From positions 15,315,331-15,379,330 of the forward strand of contig OY783210.1 in NCBI GenBank assembly GCA_963678705.1: DNA of 64,000 nucleotides. The letters are read 5' to 3'. The translations under genes were made by a program, and so were the position numbers. Of the stretch, positions 51,624 to 63,435 are shown piece by piece. Numbering within the stretch: position 1 is the stretch's first letter; the number at the start of each line of letters is the position of its first letter. The notes under the pieces were generated by a model, which searched no databases, was not told where the DNA came from, and saw only the letters and a program-made list of their open reading frames with translations. The stretch is from Panorpa germanica (Eukaryota > Arthropoda > Insecta > Mecoptera > Panorpidae).

Positions 51624-54600
51624 CTACATGCAGTCTACAATTTTGTTAGGTAACAAAATCCCGAATTACATTCTTCGCTAACATGTTCATAAAATGCGAT
51701 TTTGTGTTTTCATGAACAAATAATAGTAGTTTTTGAATACGTACATTGCTTGCCTTTTTTACCGGATATCCTGTTGTCAGGCGTACATATGTTGTACATA
51801 AATAAACGTCGCGGTATTTTATGTATTTAGAGAGCTTGAACAGTGAGCCGGATGAGCCTTCCAGATCCGAAGAGCTCTACGTTTAAACAACGTACTATGT
51901 ACAATGCGCTACAGCGAGGATCATGGACCATTTTGATATGCTACGTGTCATATTGCTTCAAGCGGGCTCGAGTCTAACTGTATTTTAGCATAAATTGAAT
52001 TTCATTACATTTTTTGAAGGAGAAAGTATTAGTAGATAGAATAAGAAACATAAATGAAATGTAATTATTCACAATGATATGTAATTTATTGATTAAAGGC
52101 GGAAGAGTGTTGTGTTTAATGACAAAAACATTAAAATTAATAAGGTGCTATGTTCACTATACCTACAGCAATAAGACCACTACTACACTACTTAGAATAT
52201 TATCAAGGTTAAGATTTCAATATTCTGACCAGTTAGTTGTAATTATAAAAAAAAAATCCCCTAAATTAGGCAATTTAAAGCACGCGACTATGATTATCTC
52301 TTAAAGTTTAATAATAACAGTTAAAAACAAATAACTTTCAAAGCCCCTCGTTCCCTTCCCACGCCCGTAGCTTTCCATAAGACTCATAATAATATATGTA
52401 GAACAAGAAAACTTTTATACGAAAATAGACTCGTAAAATACAGAAAATTGTATTTTAAAAACTCATAAAAGTTACATGAAACACATATTTTTCATTTTAT
52501 TTTTATATTATCCGGTATAAGAATGAGAAACGAAGTATACTAGAAAAATGTAGGCGTATTAATTGGATGTTTAATAATGTCAAGTGTACATTACAATAGC
52601 GTAATAAAATTTTCACAGTTTGAAAAATGAACCTTTTTGTAATTAATAAAATTTGTAGTTAATAAAATAAGTAAATGTAGTAAATAATAAAAATGGAATA
52701 AAGAAAAATGATATTTGTAAGGCAGAGGGCATAAAGATGAAGATACAGTAGATTAATTGGGACAATGAGAAGTCCACATTGCTCTTGCCCAATGTGTTAT
52801 CTATAAACTGGTTTCAAATTATAAAATTCATAGAAAAAACAAAGTTTGTTTTGTATAGAAACAAGTTGTACTATTTGAAATCAGCTCGTATTTACTCTCA
52901 GCTATTTTTTATTCGTATTAACTGCAATAAAACCGTGCAACTATCAAAATATAAATAACGTTTGTAAAAAAAAAAACTAAAATGCAAAAGCTCTCACAAA
53001 AGTAAATAGTGCATAGTCCATATCCGTACTATACAAGCACAATGCATTTAAAATAGGTGAAATAGTAATGCAGTTGCATCCAGCTAAACCGAGTAGCCAG
53101 CGGAGGAACGGTATGCATTTCAGGATGCATTTATTGTTAGATTTACTTACGAACTTTTATGTATTTATTTATTTGAAAATATGAGAATAATATTTAACCG
53201 AAATGTGCAACGATACAAATGCTATTTATGTCACTGATGGTACATCAGTGTCCGAAGAAGGAGAGGGGGGGGGTAACAAATGTTTACTAAACGTGTATTT
53301 AAGGTTTTTCTTAGATAACTAAAGGTATCTGTTACGTAAACGATTTTACTTAATATAATAACAACATTTCGTATTCTATTTCCCCCCCCTACGTTTTGAA
53401 AAATATAGACATCGTTTCACGCATTAGTTAATGGTTGGTTTTTTTAATCCCCCGTCTCTATTGTCACATCTTGTGAACCCTTTTATTCTTATTTTGTATT
53501 TTGGTCGTTTTTTAAATAGAATTTTGTACCAAATTTGGTGCCATAAAGCTCACTCCCTCTCCTTGTCACATTTAAGGACACCCCGACCCGTTTTGCGTGT
53601 GAAATGCCACTTATTAAGTTTTTTTTTAAGTCTTATTTAAGTATTAAGAACTTTTAGAAGAGCTATAAAAAATACCCTTTTAGATTACCATACATATTAC
53701 TATGAGCCACTTAATAAAATACTAGTATTTTGTGTTTTTCGAGTTGTCCCTAACTTAAATTTTCTTTAAACGCCACTGCAAACCTGTAGTAAATAGCTTT
53801 GCATTTAAAAGCACTTATTCGCATACATTTATTTTAATAGACGTAAGATTTTGTCGTTTAAAATACGATTTCTATTCAAATAACGTCGTAATTGAATGTG
53901 CATTATATTTAACGAAATAACGGAAAAGTATACACATAAAATGCAGCTCGTGCTTAAAAGAAAATGTGGAAAACGCTACATTAGTGTAATGAAAATGGCT
54001 TTATGTGAATTCGATTTGAATAATAATGAATGTTAAGAATATTTTAAATGTAACTAAATGATGTTAGATTCACCATGAGCGTTTTTATGTATTCCCAGTA
54101 TAGAATTTGGTGAAATGTCTTGTTTTGTAACGTTTCTATCACTATTGCGTTTCATTTATAGTTCGTATGAACTTTACCTTCATTTGTATTCCGACAGATG
54201 AAGTGGTTACGCCATTTGTAGCCGATCAAATAGACATTTCATATGAACGACTGTGAGAAACTGAACTCTTTCGTGACAAAAAAATCATACGCATCATCAA
54301 TATGATGGCAAGATGTTTACTGGGTATAGCTATCTTACAGATTCTGAGGTTTTGAAAATTAAAAATATATTTAATTTTAGCAACATAAAACATTACCACG
54401 GCTTTGTTATTTTCGTGAATACTACCTGCTTGATCGACAAGCTCAGCGTGTGGCTTAAGCTTGTACATGTGGCCCTTCATGAACAGATTTTCAATCTACT
54501 CTAATGAATATGTTTTAGAAATTGTCTCTGTTAGCAACAGCTAAATAATCATAGACAAACAGCTCTTAATTGAAATAAACAACTTTACATATATATATTT

Positions 54601-55074
54601 ACATAGTAACACAACAATTGTGTGTTGATCATTAGAAAATGTTTGGGATAATGTTTAGCTAAACTAACACTAACATAATATCAAGTGTGATGGTGTATTA
54701 GTTATTTGTATTTGTATTATATAATGTTACTAATACTAATACAACATCATTCAAGTTTATAAATTATAATGTAGTATAGGAAATGTCACATGATTATATT
54801 GAAATATCAAACATATATTTGAAGCGTAAAGCGTTGAAACCTCTCAAAAGTTTGTAATTCATTTCTAAAATTAATTACGTATCGATTTTACTTGGTAGTT
54901 AAGCAATTACGTGTTTCTATTTGACAGGGCCGTGAAGTAAGATTCAAGCCTTCGAAATGCAGATCCGTAAATGTTTGTTCTTATAAAATAACTTATGATG
55001 CTGATTTTTAAAAACACTACACGAAATATAAGAATACAGTTTTTAATTTATATAATTTATTTAACACAAACGAC
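51624..55074. other. No gene recognised
   Basis: AT-rich, with G and C homopolymer runs at 53266 and 53383 that face each other as an inverted pair. A GC-richer patch lies at 51780-51960. No splice-supported exon is seen. Confidence 0.35.
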
Positions 55075-55236
55075 CTTCTACTATGTCCTGCCTAAAAGTT
55101 TATGATTATGTATGTATATTTATTTCAGTTGATAACAACTAAACCCAGAAGATATAGCTCTAATTCAGGGATCAAACCTAGACTATATAGAGCATCAAGC
55201 TTCAATGTTCTCGCGCACTGTGTCGTCTAATTTTAT
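55075..55236 (-). mobile_element. tRNA-derived SINE, copy 3
   Basis: Read on the minus strand: a tRNA-like head with B box GGTTTGATCCC, then CTGGGTTTAGTTGTTATCAA, ACATACATAATCATAAAC and TTTTAGGCAGG, as in the other copies. Head-to-B-box spacing is normal here, unlike copy 1. Confidence 0.6.
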
Positions 55237-55751
55237 ATTTAAAATATAAACTACTTTAAAATAATAATACGCAACAATCTATTATAGTTTCACTCTTCTA
55301 ACTTTAGTTAATTCGCACTAGATAAGTAGTTTTCAGTGGTAGCCAATGTAGATTAAATGGAAATGAATATGTCTTAATTTTTTTCAAATTTTTAATTAGT
55401 TATTTTCCCACAAACAAAAGAGACAGGGAGTGTTGATCAAACTCTCAAAGCAAAATCAGTATTCGGATACAAATTAATGAAGTAATTTTGGCACTTGTAG
55501 AAAGTGGTAGCAATAGGGATACATCACGTAATTCTTCTTGAAGATCATTTGCATTTACATCTGATTCATTTGCGATCGAAAGTATTGGCTGAGTAAAGAA
55601 GACATTATATTGTCATTTCTATCTTTAGGTTTTAAAATGTCATAAAAACGTTTGCTACAGTTTTCCTAAAGCGTGAATAGGTTATTTAGAGAATAAAGTA
55701 TCCATTGTATTTAATTTAAATTTTATAGCATATAGAAATATGTGTAGTCAT
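55237..55751. other. No gene recognised
   Basis: AT-rich. Confidence 0.4.
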
Positions 55752-56158
55752 TACCTGCACAACTTTTAATTTAGAATTTAATTTGCGTTTCCTTTGTTCT
55801 TTTAGAACCGTACAAGGTCCAACGTTTCTGAATTAAAAATACTAAATTAAAAAAAAACTATATTATAGTATAACCTCGAAAATATGACAATCAGTCAAAA
55901 TGTAGTAGGATTTATTTTAAAAGAAGTTCAATGTCAGTTTGTTAAAAATAAAGACGTAAAAACAATTTCTATTACTAATTGTTATTGAAAACAGCAATTT
56001 TATTTATTACACATTCAATTTTATCCAACTGTCGAACTGTCAAAATTATTAAATTACCTAAACACAAATAAAAACACGAATGTGCCTATTTTGAAACCTG
56101 AAATTTAGATTAAAATATTAAATAATAATGTAAATTAAATATCAAAACAGTGACTTGG
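55752..56158. mobile_element. CATTCCCACTCA MITE family, copy 3 (inverted)
   Basis: It carries CCTGAAATTTAGATTAAAAT and ATCAAAACAGTGA at one end, and inverted versions of the copy-4 middle (ACTGTCGAACTGTCAAAATT; CAATGTCAGTTTGTTAAA). Opposite orientation to copy 4. Confidence 0.65.
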
Positions 56159-57400
56159 AAAAAGGCTTAATGGTATGGCCAGAAAATAATTTAAAAAGGT
56201 GTATACATTTTTTAATGAATGATTCAAATTTAATTTTGATTTCATTGTTTATGCCCTCTGTTACGATGCCTACAGATGACGATACGGCCCTGCTTTTTGA
56301 TTTATTCAGGGAAATTAAATTCAATACGCTTAACGCTTGCGGTTGGAAGCAGAGAAGCCTTATGTTTAGATGTACGAGTGTTATTAAAACGTACGTCTAA
56401 AATAGGAGAACTTATGTTCGTTAAATATATAACCGTATAATTATTAAGTTCGTATATAAATACCTAATATAATGAATAGAATCGGTACGTAAATAACTTA
56501 TAATATAACTAAAGCGTACTAATTAGAATTTAGATTGTTTCTTTTGTAACTTTGCTGTTACTAAAGTAACGCAAATATGGTTGTTTTGCTGAATGTGCAG
56601 AAATGGGACAGGATGGGTCTTTTGTACAGTGCCAGCGGTTCTTAACCTTCTACCAAGACTACCTGATTTTCGATCACTAGTAGTGTGAAGCAAACATTTT
56701 TCTTTTCTGTTTTTTTTTAATATTAATATGAGTGCATCAACTTTTGATAGGTAAATTATTAAAAAATATACATCAAAAAAAGATATTTTATTACCATATA
56801 CAACAAAATATGTTTTGTTAAAAGAATACCGAGTACAATGGATCAAAACAGAGCTACTTCGTTTAAGAACCTCTAAGAAATGTCATTAAACTTGATGAGG
56901 GTTTTTAAACATCCAGCATTTTCTTTATTTTGATGATTATTATGTAGGCGTGCGTTTGATTGCCTCACATTTGAGTTTCTAGTAACATGAAAATGGCTGA
57001 TCTCCAGAAAGACAAAGCCATAAAGTCCTACGCGCAATAAACAAGCTGAATCCAGTAATCCAGTATTCTAGATGGCCGTAAATAATTTAATGGACAAACT
57101 TACTCATCTGCCGGAACGACTAAATAATAATATTAATGATATCCTTAAGAAACAACGAAGAAGATAGTGAGGACATCTACAAAGACTGTCAAAGACTAAT
57201 ACACTGTCAAGTATGTAAGATAAAAGTCACTGGTTCTCAGCGTAACCGAGTTTGTAATAATATTGACATCGAGAAATATCATCTGGAATATATGAACAGC
57301 ATTTTACTTAAATTCCAAGTTTTTTAAATCATTTTTAAGAAGGTTATAGAACGAGGAGATGAAACGTGGTAGTTGGTAAAAATCCGTTGTTTTGATAAGA
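56159..57400. other. No gene established
   Basis: An 81-codon plus-strand ORF (56155-56400) starts in the repeat's end and contains SVTMPTDDDTALLFDLFREI. Its origin is unclear. Near 56629, CAGCGGTTCTTAACCTTCTA looks like a hAT terminus; a possible partner lies at about 56875, without a clear duplication. Confidence 0.3.
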
Positions 57401-57690
57401 TAATGAGGTATTAGGAAGAAATGGAAGGGAGAACTTGCAGAATGTGTAAGCGAGGAAAAGATACGTTGGAGCATATGAGAGGAAAATGCTACTTTAGGAG
57501 GAATTGGAAAAAGAAAATGGAGAATTTTCGGAGAGAAGATAAGGAAAACGAGAGGTGGATTGTGGAGGTATAGGCAAGAAGAAAGAGACAGAGTAAAGGG
57601 CGAGAAACAAAGAGGAATAAGAAGTAAGAAGCTATAAGGACAAGAGAAGAAATTGAAGAAATCATTAGTACCTTTGCTAGAGAAAGAATA
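57401..57690 (+). mobile_element. LINE 3' fragment (zinc knuckle)
   Basis: The frame reads EWKGRTCRMCKRGKDTLEHM followed by RGKCYFRRNW and ENERWIVEV, the same C-terminal knuckle type as at 31.9 kb but diverged, with an early stop. The minus-strand ORF over it is a shadow. Confidence 0.7.
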
Positions 57691-57719
57691 ACTTGTAATC
57701 AGGAAAATATAATGATATA

Positions 57720-58138
57720 ACATTTTAATCTAGATTTCAGGTTTCCAATAGGCATTCCAATTCAATTTGAGTTTAGTTAATTTAGTTTGCACATGTGTCG
57801 TTAGTAATATAAATTTTGACAGTTCGACAAAATTGAATGTGGAATAATTAAAATTGCTGTTTTTAATAACAATTAGTAATAGAAATTGTTTTTAGTTCTT
57901 TATTTTTGGCAAAATGACATTGCACTTCTTTTAAAAATAAATCCTACTGCATTTTGACAGATTGTCACATTTTGGAGGTTATAATATAACATAGTCCTTT
58001 TTAATTTAGAAGCATTGGACCTTGTAGGGTTCCAAAAAAGTAAAGATAACGTAAATTTAATTTTAAATTAAAATTGGTACAAGGAATGACTACACACATT
58101 AAGCATTACAAACAAAATTGAAACAGTTAGTGCGAATG
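57720..58138. mobile_element. CATTCCCACTCA MITE family, copy 4
   Basis: Very like copy 2 through GTAATATAAATTTTGACAGT, TCGACA, AATCCTACTGCATTTTGACA and GATTGTCACATTTTGGAGGT. Its outer left end is lost next to the LINE fragment. Confidence 0.72.
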
Positions 58139-60480
58139 ATACTTATTTATAAATAATTACACACTTAGTACATGCAATTACCTAGTCGATTGATTAGTCC
58201 CATCAGTCCACAAAACATAGCTAGCTAAACCCAACATTTATACATATTTCTAATCCTACTTAAAGGTTAGCCAATGAAATTTTATTTCAGTAACAGTGAC
58301 CTCATAAGGGAGATAGTTCCAGCCAAAAAAAACCATTTCAAAAATATGAACAAGCACAAGAATAGTTTTCAAAGATGGCAGCTTTGTAGGTAAGCTATCC
58401 AATACACTTATAACAATAAATGTAGGCTTAAGTGGAACAGAAATAGTTCAATAAAATTAAATGACTTTACCAGAATGTTCCAGTGAATGAACTTTACCAG
58501 ACTCGTACAGCAAAACACCTTCTAAACTACAAAGTACAAATCCCTCTCAGCTAGTAGTAACACTGGATTTACAGGGATGTAATCCCTAGGAATCGCAGCG
58601 AATTAAGCGAAAGGATCTGACGAACATGAAGCAGGATCCGTGACGTTTAATGTGTCACAGTCACAGATCAAACTAGCAACGGTGGTATCTCTAGTGACCA
58701 AGGGTCGTCGGCGTTGGTGACGGTGATAACCAGAAACCACCCCAAACGACATTTACAAGGATTAACGTATTTGTTAGCGTAGCTGAATTGACGTTTGTAT
58801 AGCTGATTGTTGCAATATGTGGGTTTTCAAATGGAACAATGGAAAGATATCTGAATACATGTTATTTGATTTTGTGATATGTTTCAGCATGACGGAATGT
58901 TTGTTTGTATTGTTGATTCCAACGTTGATGCGTGCGGTTTCAATTGAAGACAATGGAATGTTGGTAATATATTTGATCATCTGAAATTTTGGTATGAGGT
59001 TATGGTATTAAAAATATCAATCAAAAAACATTGATTGAAAATACATCGTTTTTGATATATAGAAAGCAACACTTTTTACGAATGTGATAAAATTTGAAGG
59101 ACATAATTATTCTTCTGCTCCAAGTTCGACTCTTTATCTTAAACATCATTCAGTTCAGTGTATATCTGCTATAGTTCAAGTGGGCCCCGTACAATTGCCT
59201 ATTCTTCTCAGTGACCAATATCTTAAATGCAAAAAATGTATATGATATGCACTGATAAAGTTAACAGGAAGTCGGATGGGATTTATTTTAAATAATCGCA
59301 AAGTTATTGAACTTATATGTAGTCATTGAAAGAACCAGGATAAATAAAATGGCAAAACAGTCGTTCCTATCCTTATAGTTCTCACGATAGTTAATTATTA
59401 TTTGTATTATTTAAATATTTTAGTTAAGTCAGTCGGTACACTTTTGTCGACTTCTAACTCCTGAATAAGAGACCGGAAGTACAGAGAAACTGTACGAGAA
59501 AATGCAGCATTCTCTTTGAAAAGAAAAGGCTATAAGATTCTTTAAAAAGTCAATACTTGAAAATTAAAAGATTGTCTAGGAGATATCCAACAATTATAGC
59601 ATCTGTGATATTGGTTTGGAACTATAGAACCCCAAAAGTGTAAAAACAAAGAGCCCTATAAAGGTGTAACACGTTACTGATTATGACAATATTTATTTTT
59701 CTAAAACAACATTATAACAAATTTTTCTTTTAAGATAAATCGAGTACTGTATTCTACATTCCAAGAAATCAATCTATCGACTGTCAGAAATAAAAGCAGA
59801 ATTGTGGTTTTGTTTGTGTGTATTTGGCTTATTCACTATATTGAGGTGTCACTCAATATTTTTGACATGTGTCAAAATTTAAATCTGTAATGTTGTAAAG
59901 TTTAACGGGAATATTCTGACATTACTTTATTTTATTGCACTTGTTCCTGATCATTTTATCTCGTAAAAGCTGCTGTCTGTTATAAAAACTCATCCAACCA
60001 AGCGTTCCAGGTTCAATTTGAATTGGATCATTGCGAGTAATGCTTATCATAGGTATTTTAATAATGTGCATCCTTATTTCTGTATTTTGTTAAGGTTACA
60101 ACTGTAAGCTATTCAGATAGATGTTACAGTAATGTAACATTTTAAGGTTAAAAGTAAAACTGTAAATTTAGCAACCGAAGTCTGCATATGCTCATATATT
60201 CTCATATTTCAAAATACGAAATCTATATACTGTCTAAAAACAGTCTTGTCGCAGATGTGCGCTCTGCCTGAATGTATGGACCATAGGTAGTTAAAGATTT
60301 AGCAAAGAGCAATTTTATTTCATTCATCGCTTCTCCCTATCGTGACAAGGAAGGAACTCTTTTCTACAATACAACTAAACAATTCCTTCTATGTATGTGT
60401 AGTGTATGTTCTAATACAATCATTGTATATATTGTGTTAGTATTAGTATTTCCCAAGCTCTGAACAAACTCTGAAGGTAC
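58139..60480. other. No gene recognised
   Basis: A GC-rich patch at 58560-58760 has no clear frame on either strand. The rest is AT-rich. Confidence 0.35.
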
Positions 60481-60621
60481 GACGAGTAAATGATTTTCAT
60501 TAATTCTTTCCTGATGCGTGTCGGGTCGTTAGGTTTTAGTAGATCCACTGGGAAATCCGTTGATTGTTCTACCCCAGAGGATGCGGAATGGTTCACGTTA
60601 AACAGTCTCTTCCTAAACTTA
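60481..60621 (-). CDS. Candidate exon of unidentified gene (KFRKRLFNVN...ELMKIIYS)
   Basis: I do not recognise the family. The minus strand has a very good acceptor (ttttcccattag) and a 141-nt open segment with unusually high GC for this window. It encodes KFRKRLFNVNHSASSGVEQS, then DFPVDLLKPNDPTRIRKELM and KIIYS. The best donor is CTCGTC|gtacct, giving exit phase 2. The next candidate exon, at 51512-51623, begins with exactly the one base this needs. The plus strand has a 53-codon ORF over the same place, but it lacks splice signals and looks less protein-like. The peptide does not match any part of tomosyn. Confidence 0.5.
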
Positions 60622-62255
60622 CTAATGGGAAAATGTAGCTATGATAAATAATTAAAGATAAAAAAAAATATATGGCAAAGTTTTTATTGGTTTCCTTATG
60701 CTTTTTATATATACTTTGAAGACTGATTTTTACTTCCGTTTAGAACTTTTTGAAAACATCTTTTTATCCATGTTTAATATTTTAAGAAAGCTATTATCCC
60801 AATATTAGGGATGCTGAATTATTTAAGGATAAAAGGATCAATTCGCTTGTTGAATGCTGTAGTGAAACAACTCGAAAAAGATAAAATACAAAAAAATGAC
60901 TAATCGAGAAATACTTTTCTAAATTTTTACTTGAGAGTTAAGGAACTTGTAGTTAAGATATACCCTAATATACTTGATCTTATATTAATCTTAAGTAACT
61001 AGAATAGTTAAAACGTAATTTTGTCAGAGTGATGTAAGTTAAATAATAAATTGAATTGATTTACTTAGGTAAACTATAGAACTTAATGTAACACTTTATT
61101 AAGCTACCAAATGTAAGCCTGTACTGCAAGACCAATATCTAATAAAGAAATAAATAAGAAATAACCTTGTGCCAAGCTAGCACTAATCCTTAAAAAGAAC
61201 TACATAAAAATGTGTTTTATCAAGAAGAAAAAAGTATGATAGAATATATACAATTAAATACACACTTCGCGAAAAACTAAAGAGCCATAACTTTTAGTTG
61301 TGCCACTGTTGCACTCAGCAAGCGATATTAAGTTCTATCTTCGCTAAATTTAAGGTTTAATTAACATTAAAAAGTTCACTTATATATCACTTTTTAGGTT
61401 AATATTTACTTATATACACTTGCATTTTTTGTCATTAATAAAGATTTAAATAGACTCGTCGCATTTTTAAAATAAAATTATCTGCAGTTTTTAAAAATAA
61501 TTAAAAATTAATAGTATTACTTTACATTTAATTAATAAATTTAAAAATGGTGGACTTTAAATTAAGCCAGTGAAATAAGCTCACTGTAATAATAAAAAGC
61601 TCGTCTGCAAATGAAATAAGCTCAACAGAATAATGGTATATATAATACATAAAAGCTCTGAATATAATATACAATAAAACATGTTTTAACGTGCAAGTAC
61701 AAGGGGAGAGGGCTCAGTAAATACAAAGAATGTATTACAACGATTCTAATCCGTATCTAAACATAAACATATCGTTTCTGTTATTCCATGAGCACACAAA
61801 GCTCCACAAATACTGTCAATCAGATACGAAAACGCTGGAAGGTATATTCGTAGAATTAATTTGTATTTCGTTGAATTTCGACAAAGCTACAATGTGTTTT
61901 AAATAAGGTGATACTATTTTAACTTGCAATATCTTTTTAACTAATTGATAAATTTGTACTTTTGTTGCTATAATTTGTTAACTGAATTCATAACATAACA
62001 GCGTTTTTAAGAACAGACACAATAGTGCACTTTTTGCTTGTTTCTAAAGATATTTCGTCAACAGATGCACTAATATCATATTGCTTTATTACAGAATTAA
62101 TCGCAACAGCACCGATAATCAACAGAGCGATTTATAAGTTGTATTTCTTTTTCTAACGAATACTGAATGAATAGAATGGTTACTGCTAAAAGGGCTGTTA
62201 CAACTGGCACGAATCTTTACACGAAGCGAGTACCATGCAAGATATAGACAGTTGT
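60622..62255. other. No gene recognised
   Basis: AT-rich. No exon that could precede the 60.5-kb candidate was identified here. Confidence 0.35.
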
Positions 62256-62588
62256 GAACGAAGAGGAAAACGGAGTATCAGGAAATAAGGAAACGAGGAT
62301 AAATGCAAGATTTAAACAAGGAAAAAGGAAAGAGGAAGTAGGTATTGGGGAAAAGAGGACGAGGAAACAAGCAGGATGTGTGGGAAGGAGGAGAAGCTGG
62401 AGCATAATAAGAGTAACTATCAGGAGAAAGTGGAAAGTGGAGTAAGCCTACAGGAAATGCAGCAAGCGAAGAGTGAAGAAAGAGGAAACAGAAGCGTGAA
62501 GGAAGATATATTAAAGTGTAAATTACGTTTAATTTAAACGATATTAAATGTAATATAAAGCAGATTGAACAGCCGGAAGACTCAATAT
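62256..62588 (+). mobile_element. LINE 3' end fragment
   Basis: A purine-rich coding remnant (KRKEEVGIGEKRTRKQAGCV in one frame; a GAAGCTGGAGCATAATAAGA knuckle remnant) ends in AGATTGAACAGCCGGAAGAC. This is a diverged form of the tail GATTGTAAAGCCGAAAGGCA of the 31.9-kb LINE. Confidence 0.6.
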
Positions 62589-63116
62589 CTTATCACGTGA
62601 TTTTGTTATAGTTTTTATATTAATACAGATACTTGTTGGTGTTTTTCCTAATTAAAACATGCTACTGACTTGTGTGTGACATAGTGTAGTGCCCAATACA
62701 AACTCCTAGAATCGCATTTAACCAAACTGATGCACCGGAAAAAGAGTATTGACTAGTTTAAACACCCTGTATTTCAGAAAGTATAGATGCAAAGGTTAAC
62801 GTATACTTTAAACGGCTAGTAGTTTCATTTAATTATACTTTCATGGCATGTTATTTTAATTTTAACAAGAGCTTTAGCTATTAAATGTTTTCAATCTACA
62901 TTAAATGTACTTTGATTGCTAATTTAAGATGTTTAATTCGTTTGATTATGTTCTTGGAAGAAGGAATTGCAATCATCAATGCCGTAACTGTAAATATTAA
63001 TGTCTTAGGAAAATGTTTATATTGGGTTTTATTTGCAGAAACAAATTAAATAGATAAATTATATATCATTACTATAAACGAGACTTAGCCGTCTGCGACT
63101 ATTTCCTGTTTCTAAA
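62589..63116. other. No gene recognised
   Basis: AT-rich. Confidence 0.4.
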
Positions 63117-63435
63117 CCTGAATGGCTGAGCGGTAAAAGATTTTGGTCTAACAAAGAGGCCATCACTGAAATCAATGAAACAAACGCCTATTTTGAAGGC
63201 ATTGAGAAAACCTCTTATTTGGAAGGAATAGAAATGGACTAAATGTATCCAGCTTAAAAAAGACTATGTTGACAAACAAAGCGTTTTTTTGCCGAAAAAA
63301 TTGACGTTCGGGTTCGATTCCCAGAATAAGATTATTATTACTGGGTTTGGTTGTTATTGAGTTAAATTGATATGTACATTGATATAATCCTAAACTTATT
63401 AGGCAAAAATAAGGCGATGTTAAATAAATTTAATA
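63117..63435 (+). mobile_element. tRNA-derived SINE, copy 1, with insertion
   Basis: A-box sequence TGGCTGAGCGG (as in Leu/Ser tRNA genes) and a perfect B box GGTTCGATTCC are about 180 bp apart instead of about 40. Roughly 140 bp therefore appears inserted between them. The tail CTGGGTTTGGTTGTTATTGA ... AACTTATTAGGCAA matches the other two copies. Not a functional tRNA gene, since no cloverleaf fits. Confidence 0.65.

Noticed and set aside
51780-51960. Plus-strand frame YLESLNSEPDEPSRSEELYV-stop
   Set aside because: Only about 22 codons, with a weak acceptor and no partner exon on the plus strand.
56155-56400. 81-codon plus ORF and 60-codon minus ORF
   Set aside because: The plus ORF starts in the end of a MITE copy. 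The two strands are equally open and no domain is recognised.
57107-57125. Micro-exon of 16 nt before GTAAGT on the minus strand
   Set aside because: Too short to support without transcripts.
58560-58760. GC-rich patch as a coding exon
   Set aside because: All six frames carry stops and no splice sites bracket an open stretch.
63117-63330. tRNA gene (A and B boxes present)
   Set aside because: Box spacing is about 180 bp and no cloverleaf fits; it is a SINE head with an insertion.
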